64,000 nucleotides of DNA from Clusia tigrina. Taxonomy: Eukaryota > Arthropoda > Insecta > Diptera > Clusiidae. Positions within the stretch are counted from its first letter, which is position 1. Each line of letters opens with the position of its first letter. The notes under the pieces were generated by a model. It made no database searches. It had not been told where the DNA came from and saw nothing but the letters and a program-made list of their open reading frames with translations. Both the position numbers and the translations under genes were made by a program. The stretch covers positions 321,460,368-321,524,367 of the forward strand of contig OV050030.1 of assembly GCA_920105625.2 (NCBI GenBank), written 5' to 3'. Positions 10,200-21,840 of this stretch are shown here, in pieces.

Positions 10200-11060
10200 A
10201 AAAAAAATTTCATATTAGCTAGTTTTTCAAAAATTTGTTGTAAAATATTTGCTTCTTCTGGATGTGTGCCTTATTTTACTACTTGTGAGTATGTACGCCC
10301 ATTTAATATTGCATAGTTTGCAGGTTTGGTTAATAAGCTTTGGGTATGAGAATTGCTCTTCTTTTTACCGGTTCTTTGCTCCCGTATTTTTTGTTGCTTT
10401 TTGGCAACGTCGCATCCTCTGTAGCTAGCGGGATAAGCCTCGCCACAATTGCAGCATTTTCGTTGCTATTTTTCAGGTTTCTTGCAATCTACAGACTTGT
10501 GCTTCCCTGCACATTTGACACATGTTGGCTGATTGCCACAGTAGTTTTACGTGCGTCCATACGACTGGCATAATTTACATTGGGGGATGAGTTTTCATTG
10601 TTTCACAGCCTCAATGACAACTTCGGAATGCAGTATAAATTTTATTTCATATACATATTTTATAATTTGGTTGCATCAAAGGAAAGGAGAAACATATCTA
10701 TAGGTTCTTTCGTTTTCCATTTTAGCTTATAAACTTCGCTTATCGCTTTTATGAAGATCTGATAATATTTCTAATGGTTAAATTTATATAATCAACTGTA
10801 TCTGATGTATGGGTTTTGTATAGTTTATTATTAAGAAGCGGAATAAATAACCCGTTTCTTGCTTCGTTTTTCGTAATGTTAAAAATTTGTTGACATTCAC
10901 ATTCTCCTGATATCATTATTGGTGGCGCCCGTGGTATTTCTCTCTCCTGTTGATCGATCAATACTTTTATTATGTTGTTGTTATTGTTATTTGTAGTAGA
11001 AGATTCCAATATTTTAAGTGAATGCTCGGCTTTTATTTTCTTACTGATTTTTTTTTTTTT
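10200..11060 (-). pseudogene. Jockey-clade ORF1 (gag-like) remnant
   Basis: Upstream of the ORF2 start on the minus strand, 10749-11009 encodes a stretch with PRAPPIMISGECECQQIF, which resembles the start of the PRE_C2HC domain (PPI.I.GV) of Jockey ORF1 proteins. The region 10340-10600 carries Cys-rich pieces in broken frames (CKLCQSYGRT, CQMC) like the zinc knuckles that end such proteins. The plus-strand frame at 10340-10573 is the shadow of these knuckles. The same stretch in unit 2 has a 158-bp deletion. ORF1 would package element RNA; here it is dead. Confidence 0.65.
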
Positions 11061-11199
11061 GATCCAGTGTCAGTGTATAGATTTTTATTATATGAGAATA
11101 TTTCGCTACATCAATATATATCTAAAAACCAGTTACTTACAAAATAATAACTATCCTTTAGATAGATAGATAGACATATGATGGGCTGGAATTATCCAG

Positions 11200-12180
11200 A
11201 TAGATCCGGCAAAAGAGTAGAGGGATTGGAAAGGTTTCAGGAGGGAAGAACAAAAATGTCGAAGGTCACTTTTCTTTGAACTTCCTAGTTTTATTTATGC
11301 ACCTAATGATATCGTGAAGAGCAAGAGTATGAACATTATTCATCACCACCCAACAGCCTTAATCTTATTCATGCACAAACTGGACAACTACAGAGTGTCG
11401 TCACTATTATATATGATATCCAATATTGATGATATCCAATATGGCCATATGTTGACCACATGTGTTGTGCATAGTGATGACACCTAACAGTAGTCTCAAG
11501 TCCTTTCTGCTGAGTTTTAGAAGAATGGACACTCATTTCCTGTCTGGTTGTTTCACCAAGCACCTTGGAGTTTTGCATAAGCTCAGCTCGGACCACTTCC
11601 TATTGTGGGTGGCGTCCACGAAGTCGTTGATCCAACGCATGATCATTGCAGAACTGATATCAAAGAATGGTTCCGAACCCGAGGATGAGATTGAGGTCGA
11701 TCTCATTCCCCGTCATTCCACAATGCCCAGTAACCCCGATAATACATAACCTATTGTGTTTTGTCTTACATTCACTGATCAATTTCAGGAAAGCGGAGAC
11801 CTGCCTAAATACTTACTTTCATCATCTAAGTACAACCCGGATCCGCTACCAATTGAAATTTTGGATCTGTCAGTGTAGTAGACATGATGTAGGCCCCAAA
11901 GCAAAATCTCTGGACTCAACCATTGAACTCGTTCCGGGAACCTTACTTCATATCTCATTTCGAAGCTGACAGAGGGCACCCAATTGTCCACTGGCATCGA
12001 GAAAAATATACACTGTTCCCACAATTTTCGTTTTATCTGCCTTTGTCCAAAGTCTATTTCGTCTTGCCAGACCCCTATTTTAATCTGAGAATCTACGTCG
12101 CTTTCATTGTCCCCTTACGGATCAGAATTTCTAGGAAACTAAATCGAATAGGGCATTTGGGCGACACCTGATGTAGTGCT
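11200..12180 (-). pseudogene. RNase H and C-terminus of another I-group ORF2
   Basis: The minus strand from about 12024 reads VYYTDRSKISIGSGSGLYL, an RNase H first strand with Gly to Arg change in the usual TDGSK. After a gap come VTGHCGMTGNEI (usually WVPGH.GI.GNE), a SGSEPF segment and LSRKDLRLLLGVITMH, which is the end of RNase H and the region before the zinc knuckle. The knuckle itself is unrecognisable. Several plus-strand frames of 75-100 codons over 11462-12171 are shadows. The fragment lies between a Jockey remnant and an unclassified repeat. Family placement within the I group is not possible from this piece. Confidence 0.65.
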
Positions 12181-13650
12181 TATTGCACTAGTGATACCCA
12201 AGCATACACTTCTCTATAGCTGGTCAGAGAGGATGTTATGGAATTAACCATAGTGGCTCACCAACATACTATCGAGGAAAATTTGATTATGGGTCAATAT
12301 AGTGGTGTGAATCAGATATCTGCATGAATGCAATAAAATTTGCAATGATTTGAATCAACTTTTTTTTCAATCCACATTGCTACACAATGCTTATTTTATA
12401 CTAAATGATAGCACTGAAATACCAAAGAACATATAGAATAGACAGTTGATATGAATGTATTTGTGCGAGTTCTGCTAGTGTGAGCCGGTTTTAAAATCGA
12501 TGTATGTAGTGGTGAAAATGCACCCCTTTAACTCTCGCTATCGTAACTCCTCAATTCACTTAACTTCTCAAATAACTGAAAATATAAAATTTTTTTGATA
12601 ATTTCTCATTGTCAATGAACCCTCAAGATCCACAAGTCCAAATATTCCAGTTACGTTTAAGTAAAAAAATTAATTCGACAAAATAAAATTTGTTTTCGTC
12701 ATTATCAAAGAAAGAAACACTACCTCTGTTTAATTAAAAGCATACAGCCGTTAACTCAATTGGTTTAGCTGCATTTTTGACCTACATATTTTGAAGATTT
12801 TTCTGAGATTATTGAAACTGTTGTTATTAGTGAGAATACTGTAAAAAGTTTAATTCTCTTAAGACCGGCAATTTCTTAATTTTCGTTTCACTATGTACCT
12901 AATTCTTCTAAATTTGGTGTCCCCTGTGCTCTTTCATTCGTTCATGGCCATAGTTAAATATACACGCAGAGGAGTGTTACTGGGGCAGTCGGACCCCATT
13001 TTAATATAAATGAATTTTTATTAATTATTTTAGTTATTAGTAGTATAATATTATGCCAAAAAAACAAAGAATTATGATTCTACAACTTATGATTACTATG
13101 GTGCGTTTACAATGAACAAAATGGAAAGCAATTGGATCATATTTTACATTAAGAATAGTTATAATTTATTAAATGAACTTATTAACATTTGAGTTTTCAA
13201 CTCCAAATAAAATAATATAATTTTTTTGGATTTATTATTACCTTTTTTTTTAGAAGTTTCGCAGTTCGTTTTAAAATACAAAAGAGTGGCCCCCTAAAAG
13301 TTTAATTTAAACGTAGCCCTGATTTCTTCTGATTTTTCTCCGAATATTCGCTATTTTAGACAACATCCCAGCAGTGAAACCAACTAGTTAAACTCACTAG
13401 GTCTCATTTGGGCCACCCTGTAGTAAAACTCATATAAGTAAGTAAAATTCATATACATGTATGTTCATAACAAATGTGTACTCGACATGTAAAATATTTT
13501 TGTGCATAAATGAGGAGTGTATTAATTAAGCATGTTAATTCATGGTGCCGCATTCCACTCTTCTTTGCGAACACTTTGCGGATATTTCAAAACACGCGTT
13601 AACTTGAAAATTTTTCTCTAAAATGAGGCATTACAAAAAGTGATTGAAAT
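12181..13650. repeat. Unclassified AT-rich repeat (unit 1 copy)
   Basis: I see no coding frame, RNA gene or terminal repeat. The stretch from about 12430 onward is found again at 20030-21242 and, inverted, at about 44.9-51.88 kb. The inverted copy also matches the flank at 21243-21600, so the repeat is longer than the part duplicated here. It holds a short phrase, CAGTCGGACCCCATTTT, conserved in all three copies. A 14-base stretch near 12950-12963 is reversed relative to the other two copies. It may be a non-autonomous element or old retrotransposon non-coding sequence. Confidence 0.6.
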
Positions 13651-15234
13651 GAACCTCCTTCGGTGGAGCGTCCTTATCATGTGGCATATATACAGAAGCT
13701 ACACAGAAACTGCTATTTTGCAGCTCAATCCTTGCCGCCACCGTATCGCCATTAGTTAACTGTGGGAGCAAAAAGATGTTAATGTTATCCTTTGCTACTA
13801 TACAAGCATGAGGCTTACCTGTGCTCTGAGCGACTATCATCTTGAATCCTCTCATCTTCAAACCGCAGATTTGACTGCCGCATATCCACGGCTCTTAGAT
13901 GAGGGCCACGTCAAAACCGCCGGAACCCAGGCGGACCATCAAGTTCGCGGAGGCGAGTTTACAATGGTGGAGGTTGATTTGGATCAGTTTCATAAGAATC
14001 TGTCCTTCTTACCTCCACCATCGTAACATCCGCGTCCTCCTCTTCTTCGGTGTAGTCAAGAAGGTCGTCCTCCTCAAAGAGCTGCCCGACCCCGGTCAGC
14101 TGCTCTGAGTCAGTCGACCTTTGGCTGCTGGAAAACCCTTCTTCACCACCGCCACACACGCTAGTCTTGTCACCCTCCTCTCCTCCGGTTCCAAAGCTTG
14201 TTCGACGCTGCGTCAGATCCGAACGGTCGCGTCAACGAACCCGAACCTGACTACCCCATTTCTCTCTCCCAGTGAAGCAAGGGACTCAGCGTTGAGAATC
14301 AGCAACACCTGCCTCCTACCTTCCAATGGCTCCTCGAGTTTCGCTCCCTTCCAATTATGGGATGGCAACTCTCTATTACACGATCTAAAGATCGCCTCTA
14401 TTTTCTCCGGCTCAGCTGGCTTAGCCGGGATCCATACTCGGGCGCTGGGTCTGCTGGGAACTTCTTCCCTGCTGACGGCCTCGAGCCTGGTTCCCAGTCA
14501 AATCTCGCCAACCTTGCTTACCGCGATCATGTATAGGTTGGCTGACCTGCTGTCATCGCATGCGATAAGCTTGGGTCTGCCCTGATACCAGCCCGCATCG
14601 TAACAGATAGGGGGTCCAGGGTTTTCCTCTAAGACCTGGACCCTTCCTCCACCTTCCGGTCAATGATGGCCAGCATCTCACCCCCACCTTTGACAACTTT
14701 GCTGTAGGATGGGTATTTCTTGCCGCCGACTTTTTATCTTTTAGCGACCTCACCCGCCTCTTCAGTCGAACGTTGTCTCTTTTGGGCTGTCCGCGCCGGT
14801 TTGCCCAAGCCGGATAGCACACCCCTTGCCCACTCTACCGATTTGGCCTGCTCCTCATTGAGCTGATCAGTTGGTACAGTTTCGTATTTTGTCAGAAACT
14901 TGAAGGCCGCCTTCTTTTCGTAAAAGGCCTGCTTTGACGGACGGACGGGTTTAAACGACCCCCCTGGCCTACCCCAACAACCTTCTTTGAGCTGCTGGGC
15001 CCCTCTCCTGTTTGCTGTCGATTGATCCCCGGGGCAGCGTCCCACCCCTGACCTCAGTCAGCGTTTGGGTTTTTACCAACTCCTCCGGGTTTCTTCCTTC
15101 ATCACCCCTCTGAAAGAGACGAGAGACCGGTTTTCGCAAGTTTCTCCGTCCCTGCTACCAGCACTCGTGCTGAGACCAGCCCTAACGCTTAAGCCCCCTC
15201 TGCCTCCTGCTGCTATCGTTCTGTCTACCACTTT
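13651..15234 (-). pseudogene. I-group ORF2 start and ORF1, truncated by duplication join
   Basis: The minus strand repeats ORF1 (about 15230-13959, with the same acidic tail and broken frames) and only the first part of ORF2 (about 13990-13651: endonuclease start, and the KMIVAQSTGKPHACIVAK and VASVYMPHDKDAPP segments). The rest of ORF2 is absent because the duplication join cuts it at 13650/13651. A deletion of about 54 bp relative to unit 1 lies near 14637. Nothing here could produce a working protein. Confidence 0.75.
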
Positions 15235-15236
15235 TA

Positions 15237-16157
15237 AAAAGTGTTTTTTTTGACTTGTGGTTTTCAATCTGGCAATACTTTCTTCGGAGTTGGTCTTTTT
15301 GACAGCTGTCACTTGATTTATGCTCAATTTGGTTTGCCATTTCATAAGTTTATGGCCGAACGCCCATCAAGCGCGTCGCACGTTCGGTGAATGGGCCCAA
15401 AACGAGATGGCCACCGATCCCGATTTTCACAAGAAAATTTTGTTCAGCGATGAAGCTCACTTTTGGTTGAATGGTACGTTAATAAGCAAAATTGTCGCAT
15501 TTGGAGTGAGGATAATCCACAAGTCATTGTTGAGACGCCGTTTCATCCTCAAAAAGTCACTGTTTGGTGTGCTCTATGGGCAGGGATCATTGGTCCATAT
15601 TTCCTCAAAAATGAAGCCGGCCATACTGTTACAGTCAATGGGGAATGCTATAGAGCCATGATTAATGACTTTTTCGTGCCTGATTTGGAGGATGTTGATG
15701 TGGACGACCTTTGGTTCCAACAAGACGGCGATACATGCCATACAGCCAACGAAACAATCAATTTATTGAAGGAAACTTTTGGTGAGCGCATTATCTCGCG
15801 TCGTGGGCCTGTGGCGTGGCCTCCAAGATCGTGTGAACACCGCTGGACTATTTTTTGTGGGGTTATGTGAAATCGCTTGTCTATGCAGATAAGCCCGAGA
15901 CGATTGACGCCTTGGAAGAGAATATTCGGCGCGTTATTTCTGACATACGGCCCCAATTGCTGCAAAAAGTGGTCGAAAATTGGGCCTCTCGGCTGGAATT
16001 TTTTCGAGGCAGCCGCGGTGGCCATTCGGCCGAAATCATTTTTAAAACATAATGGCAAACCCTTATCTTTATAATAAAGCTAAATTCTTGGCCATAACAT
16101 AAAAATATATGCATTTTATGTCTGCTTGAAAGCCACATGTCTAAAAAAAACACCCTT
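15237..16157 (+). mobile_element. Rosa-like (DD41D) mariner with both ends
   Basis: The two ends are inverted repeats of about 30 bases: GTGTTTTTTTTGACTTGTGG inward from the left and GTGTTTTTTTTAGACATGTG inward from the right. TA flanks both (15235-15236 and 16158-16159). At 921 bp it is an internal-deletion derivative: the DNA-binding N-terminus of the transposase is missing. The non-LTR 5' region resumes on the right side, showing insertion into that element. The catalytic spacing seen through a frameshift is DD41D, the mark of the rosa group first described from Ceratitis rosa. Confidence 0.9.
15350..16052 (+). pseudogene. Rosa-like mariner transposase, catalytic part only
   Basis: After a short N-terminal remnant, the frame reads FGEWAQNEMATDPDFHKKIL, then SDEAHFWLNG (first catalytic Asp, about 15450), TVWCALWAGIIGPYF, and DLWFQQDGDTCHTANETI (second Asp, about 15725). 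A deletion of about 4 bases near 15832 shifts the frame just before the third Asp, which is still readable in the next frame as LDYFLWGYVKSLVYADKP (about 15850). The end is ENIRRVISDIRPQLLQKVVENW and a stop near 16052. Between the second and third Asp there are 41 residues. The HTH domains are deleted, so it is not functional. Confidence 0.88.
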
Positions 16158-16630
16158 TATTAGCTGTAGACAGGATCGCCTCTGTCGCTTTTTTGGGTGG
16201 ACCGCCCTACTTTGGTTTTGAAATTTTTTGATTGAATGACATATGTGGTCACACGAGTATCGGACGAGAGAGTTCCGCTCGCGCAGAGGTCCATGTACGC
16301 GGGTAAGGCTAGATAGAACTGGAGGACGCCAAGTATCCGGAGCACTCCGTTAGAGACTGGGCTATTTTTTGACCTGGGTCCCCAGCCAGGCTGAGCATCG
16401 ACACGGGTCGTATCCCAGAGGTTTTTTATAGAGGTTTGCTCCTCCACACCCTGTATCCGGGGAGGTGTTTATTGACTCCTCAGTCTAGATCCGTAGTGTT
16501 CTGTTATAAATAGCAGGGTTACCTCGGGCAGGATGCGACTCTTCGCCACGCACTATCGGTCTAAATGGGATAGAGGCTAATGTTCCTAGAACTCTAATCG
16601 CATATTCCCATCCTGCGAAAATTTACGCTT
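16158..16630 (-). other. 5' untranslated region of the I-group element (unit 2)
   Basis: Non-coding sequence to the right of the mariner. The part from 16282 matches 8525-8870 in unit 1; the first 120 bases (16160-16281) exist only here. A plus-strand or minus-strand frame of 95 codons in this stretch has no domain I can recognise. It probably continues the 5' UTR of the element interrupted by the mariner. Confidence 0.45.
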
Positions 16631-16639
16631 CAACGAAAC

Positions 16640-17951
16640 CGACGCCTCAACGAAACTGTCGCTTCAACCCCTATTGTGTTGGTAACTGAGCTTTAGTTTT
16701 GTTGAGGAGCCCCCTATGGCATACTTTATCGAAAGCTTTTGAAACATCAAGAAAAATAGCGGAACACACCTTTGTTCTACATAGGCTTTTTCAATAACTC
16801 GAGTTATTTTATGGACTTAATCAATGGTTCAGTTTTTCGTCATATAGGCCAAAATGATGTTACAACGTGCGCTGGTTTCCCTGGCTTGTTGAACATGATT
16901 ACCTGTGCAGTTTTCCAGTAAATAGAAACGTGTTCTTAGACTGTAATTTCCTTATTTCTGTTCGTAGCTCAACATCTATAACCAGAGGGATTCCGACATA
17001 TTTATCATGGATGAGAGATTCCACTTCGGCTACACTCGATGTGTCATTCGCCTTAAAGATATTTTTAAGGTACTCCGAGAAAGCTGCAGCTTTTTCTGTA
17101 TTCTTCTTGGTCCATGTTTTTGGTTTTTTTTATTAGGGGTACTGTACGGTTGGGTGTGAACAATTTTGTGTACGCCTTCAAAGCGAGTAGTCAGTGTTAC
17201 GTTCATTTGATAGCTCAGTTAGGTATTTGCGAATAGAATTATTTTAGAATGCTTTTATTTTACGGGTAAGGTCTTTTGATATTTTATTAAGCCAGCTTTT
17301 GCCACCGTCGATGTATTCTGCATTTTTCTGTAATTATTTTATTAATTTCTTTTGTAGACTTGTATCCTGCTGTGACTTTTCTTTTGACTGGTGTACTACG
17401 CCAAGTTGTATAACATTGACAAGCTCAGAATTTAGTCGATTAGCTCGGCAGTACAGTTTATTTCATTGGGATGGTCAGCGTGATCAGTCAGGATTTTATT
17501 AAAGTATTCCCAATCATTGTATTTATTTACCAGAGTTAGTAGTGGTTCCTTATTAACTACAATTTCATGTATTGTTAAGTAGACTGGAGAATTGTCAGAA
17601 TTCATGTCTAATCCGTTTTCTATGCACAGGTAACTGGCTGAAATCTTTCTGGCGATAAAGAAGTCAGTAATATCAGGAGTTTTTTTTGTGGATCTATTGG
17701 CCAATAAGTCGGTGTCTTAGTAGCAAATGAGATATATCCTGTCATTTGCAGTGCTTTATACAATTCTCTACATTTTGTACTGATAAGTCTCGAACCCCGA
17801 TTGTGTGGTATATTTCAATGTTTTTTAATTTGATATATGATTCTTTAGTGAAATGTGTCTCAGATATTAAACATATGTGGATTTTTACGTTTTCAAGAAT
17901 TATTTCAAGCTCGTTCTGATGTTTAAGTAGACCATTTGCGTTCCACAGCAT
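16640..17951 (-). pseudogene. Jockey-clade ORF2 remnant (unit 2 copy)
   Basis: Same content as 8880-10191: endonuclease start at 17951 with WNANGLL and CLISETHFT, an internal loss near 17705-17741, the KTPDITDFFIARKIS and SDNSPVYLT block at 17432-17704, and the FLDVSKAFDKV RT motif near 16700-16755. The reading frames are broken at the same places as in unit 1, so the damage predates the duplication. Confidence 0.8.
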
Positions 17952-17959
17952 AATTTTTA

Positions 17960-18665
17960 AAAAAAAATTTCATATTAGCTAGTTTTTCAAAAATTTGTTG
18001 TAAAATATTTGCTTCTTCTGGATGTGTGCCTTATTTTACTACTTGTGAGTATGTACGCCCATTTAATATTGCATAGTTTGCAGGTTTGGTTAATAAGCTT
18101 TGGGTATGAGAATTGCTCTTCTTTTTACCGGTTCTTTGCTCCCGTATTTTTTGTTGCTTTTTGGCAACGTCGCATCCTCTGTAGCTAGCGGGATAAGCCT
18201 CGCCACAATTGCAGCATTTTCGTTGCTATTTTTCAGGGTTCTTGCAATCTACAGACTTGTGCTTCCCTGCACATTTGACACATGTTGGCTGATTGCCACA
18301 GTAGTTTTACGTGCGTCCATACGACTGGCATAATTTACATTGGGGGATGAGTTTTCATTGTTTCACAGCCTCAATGACAACTTCGGAATGCAGTATAAAT
18401 TTAATTTCATATACATTTTTTATATTTTGGTTGCATCAAAGGAAAGGAGAAACATATCTATAGGTTCTTTCGTTTTCCATTTTAGCTTATAAACTTTGCT
18501 TATCGCTTTTATGAAGATCTGATAATATTTCTAATGGCTAAATTTATATAATCAACTGTATCTGATGAATGGGTTTTGTATAGTTTATTATTAAGAAGCG
18601 GAATAAATAACCCGTTTCTGGCTTCGTTTTTCGTAATGTTAAAAATTTGTTGACATTCACATGAT
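17960..18665 (-). pseudogene. Jockey-clade ORF1 remnant, shortened (unit 2 copy)
   Basis: Matches 10200-10902 and then jumps to the equivalent of 11061, losing 158 bp that hold the N-terminal part of the recognisable ORF1 piece (the Asn-rich run and the PPIMISG motif). The knuckle region at 18100-18333 (plus-strand shadow) remains. The join at 18662/18663 reads CATTCACATGATCCAG. Confidence 0.6.
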
Positions 18666-18749
18666 CCAGTGTCAGTTTATAGAGTTTTATTATAGGAGAA
18701 TATTTCGCTACATCAATATATTCCTAAAAACCAGTTACTTACAAAATAA

Positions 18750-19780
18750 TAACTATCCTTTAGATAGATAGACATATGATGGGCTGGAATTATCCAGATA
18801 GATCCGGCAAAAGAGTAGAGGGATTGGAAAGGTTTCAGGAGGGAAGAACAAAAATGTCGAAGGTCACTTTTCTTTGAACTTCCTAGTTTTATTTATGCAC
18901 CTAATGATATCGTGAAGAGCAAGAGTATGAACATTATTCATCACCACCCAACAGCCTTAATCTTATTCATGCACAAACTGGACAACTACAGAGTGTCGTC
19001 ACTATTATATATGATATCCAATATTGATGATATCCAATATGGCCATATGTTGACCACATGTGTTGTGCATAGTGATGACACCTAACAGTAGTCTCAAGTC
19101 CTTTCTGCTGAGTTTTAGAAGAATGGACACTCATTTCCTGTCTGGTTGTTTCACCAAGCACCTTGGAGTTTTGCATAAGCTCAGCTCGGACCACTTCCTA
19201 TTGTGGGTGGCGTCCACGAAGTCGTTGATCCAACGCATGATCATTGCAGAACTGATATCAAAGAATGGTTCCGGACCCGAGGATGAGATTGAGGTCTATC
19301 TCATTCCCCGTCATACCACAATGCCCAGTAACCCCGATAATACATAACCTATTGTGTTTTGTCTTACATTTACTGATCAATTTCAGGAAAGCGGAGACCT
19401 GCCTAAATAATTACTTTCATCATCTAAGTACAACCCGGATCCGCTACCAATTGAAATTTTGGATCTGTCAGTGTAGTAGACATGATGTAGGCCCCAAAGC
19501 AAAATCTCTGGACTCAACCATTGAACTCGTTCCGGGAACCTTACTTCATATCTCATTTCGAAGCTGACAGAGGGCACCCAATTGTCCACTGGCATCGAGA
19601 AAAATATACACTGTTCCCACAATTTTCGTTTTATCTGCCTTTGTCCAAAGTCTATTTCGTCTTGCCAGACCCCTATTTTAATCTGAGTCTCTACGTCGCT
19701 TTCATTGTCCCCTTACGGATCAGAATTTCTAGGAAACTAAATCGAATAGGGCATTTGGGCGACACCTGATGTAGTGCTTA
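18750..19780 (-). pseudogene. RNase H remnant of an I-group ORF2 (unit 2 copy)
   Basis: Same as 11200-12180: YYTDRSKISIGSGSGLYL on the minus strand at about 19420-19500, then the TGHCGMTGNE and LSRKDLRLLLGVI pieces. Scattered substitutions separate it from unit 1 (for example near 19278 and 19687). No intact frame. Confidence 0.65.
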
Positions 19781-21242
19781 TTGCACAAGTGATACCCAAG
19801 CATACACTTCTTTGTAGCTGGTCAGAGAGGATGTTATGGAATTAACCATAGTGGCTCACCAACATACTATCGAGGAAAATTTGATTATGGGTCAATATAG
19901 TGGTGTGAATCAGATATCTGCAGGAATGCAATAAAATTTGGAATGATTTGAATCAACTTTTTTTTCAATCCACATTGCTACACAATGCTTATTTTATACT
20001 AAATGATAGCACTGAAATACCAAAGAACATATAGAATAGACAGTTGATATGAATGTATTTGTGCGAGTTCTGCTAGTGTGAGCCGGTTTTAAAATCGATG
20101 TATGTAGTGGTGAAATTGCACCCCTTTAACTCTTGCTATCGTAACTCCTCAATTCACTTAACTTCTCAAATAACTGAAAATATAAAATTTTTTTGATAAT
20201 TTCTCATTGTCAATGAACCCTCAAGATCCACAAGTCGAAATATTCCAGTTACGTTTAAGTAAAAAAATTTTCGACAAAATAAAAATTGTTTTCGTCATTA
20301 TCAAAGAAAGAAACACTACCTCTGTTTAATTAAAAGCATACAGCCGTTAACTCAATTGGTTTAGCTGCATCTTTGACCTACATATTTTGAAGATTTTTCT
20401 GAGATTATTGAAACTGTTGTTATTAGTGAGAATACTGTAAAAAGTTCAATTCCCTTAAGACCGGCAATTTCTTAATTTTCGTTTCACTATGTACCTAATT
20501 CTTCTAAATTTGGTGTCCCCTGTGCTCTTTCATTCGTTCATGGCCATGCATATTTAGCCACGCTTGGGGTACTACTGGGGCAGTCGGACCCCATTTTAAT
20601 ATAAATGAATTTTTATTAATTATTTTAGTTATTAGTAGTATAATATTATGCCAAAAAACCAAAGAATTATGATTCTACAACTTATGATTACTATGGTGCG
20701 TTTACAGTGAACAAAATGGAAAGCAATTGGATCATATTTTACATTAAGAATAGTTATAATTTATTAAATGAACTTATTAACATTTGAGTTTTCAACTCCA
20801 AATAAAATAATATAATTTTTTGGATTTATTATTACCTTTTTATTAGAAGTTTCGCAGTTCGTTTTAAAATACAAAAGAGTGGCCCCCTAAAAGTTTAATT
20901 TAAACGTAGCCCTGATTTCTTCTGATTTTTCTCCGAATATTCGCTATTTTAGACAACATCCCAGCAGTGAAACCAACTAGTTAAACTCACTAGGTCTCAT
21001 TTGGGCCACCCTGTAGTAAAACTCATATAAGTAAGTAAAATTCATATACATGTATGTTCATAACAAATGTGTACTCGACATGTAAAATATTTTTGTGCAT
21101 AAATGAAGAGTGTATTAATTAAGCATGTTAATTCATGGTGCCGCATTCCACTCTTCTTTGCGAACACTTTGCGGATATTTCAAAACACGCGTTAACTTGA
21201 AAATTTTTCTCTAAAATGAGGCAATACAAAAATGATTGAAAT
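19781..21242. repeat. Unclassified AT-rich repeat (unit 2 copy)
   Basis: Second copy of the repeat at 12181-13650. Its phrase GCATATTTAGCCACGC near 20549 agrees with the inverted third copy (51330-51345) and differs from unit 1, so unit 2 keeps the older form there. No gene seen. Confidence 0.6.
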
Positions 21243-21840
21243 TATAAAAAGAACTGTTTTACTTCAAATTCCAATGTTTGTCTTTACTTCCTTTTTTATT
21301 AAATTGACAAGAAAGGAAAAATTTAGTACACGGCAATGAAGTGCCGCAGAAGTCAGTAAATGGTTAACTTATAGATAAGTTTTGAACTAGTAAATTAACC
21401 ACTTGATTTTTTACAATTAAATTTAGTAGTATATTTTGAAGACTGCCTATAATTTTCACTACAGGGATATGGAATATGTTTACAACAAACACAATAAATT
21501 CACATACACTATACGTGTGACCCAAAAAATGGTCGAAACGGTAAATAAAAATGAAGGGAATTGAATGTCTTTTCTTATTCTTCTTCGGTAATACTCTCCT
21601 ATTTCCAATAATAGCAAGTTGTCGATGAGTTACAGAGGAACGTGCAGAGGAATGTGTTTAAGAGGAGTAAGTCCAGTAGCAAATGTTTGCCTATAATGGC
21701 TAATGTATAATTTATTTTGGAAAACATATCAATATATAATATATATAATAGTAATATATAATATATATAATAAACATATAAAAAAACAATTCAATTATCT
21801 GCCTTAAATATAAATTTTAAAATATGATGCTATCAACACT
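21243..21840. other. Flank of the duplication, partly shared with the inverted copy
   Basis: No gene is visible. Bases 21300-21570 recur inverted at about 44930-45310, which shows that this flank was the original neighbour of the repeat before the tandem duplication. Bases 21735-21800 are a TATAA-rich imperfect repeat. The non-LTR element begins at about 21841. Confidence 0.6.

Larger units (their letters stand above)
6454..13650. repeat. Segmental tandem duplication, unit 1 (7197 bp)
   Basis: Base 6454 onward (GAACCTCC...) aligns with 13651 onward, and base 13650 (...GATTGAAAT) aligns with 21242. The two units therefore lie head to tail with no spacer, the join being at 13650/13651. The unit starts inside the endonuclease region of a minus-strand non-LTR element and ends in an unclassified AT-rich repeat. 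Substitutions between units are sparse by eye. Unit 1 lacks about 630 bp of mariner and 5' UTR present in unit 2 (15651-16281). Unit 2 lacks about 54 bp (near 7445-7497) and 158 bp (10903-11060) present here. Confidence 0.95.
13651..21242. repeat. Segmental tandem duplication, unit 2 (7592 bp)
   Basis: Direct repeat of 6454-13650. It begins abruptly inside a minus-strand endonuclease coding region, with no 3' part of that element, exactly where unit 1 begins. It ends at 21242, after which the sequence continues with flank that is also present in the inverted third copy. The second unit is longer because it keeps the whole rosa-like mariner and its right-hand flank. The frames of the non-LTR, Jockey and RNase H remnants are the same as in unit 1, so the elements were already broken before duplication. 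Confidence 0.95.

Noticed and set aside
11462..12171. Plus-strand frames of 82-100 codons, repeated at 19060-19769
   Set aside because: The minus strand carries RNase H motifs here; the plus frames have none. Their repetition comes from the segmental duplication.
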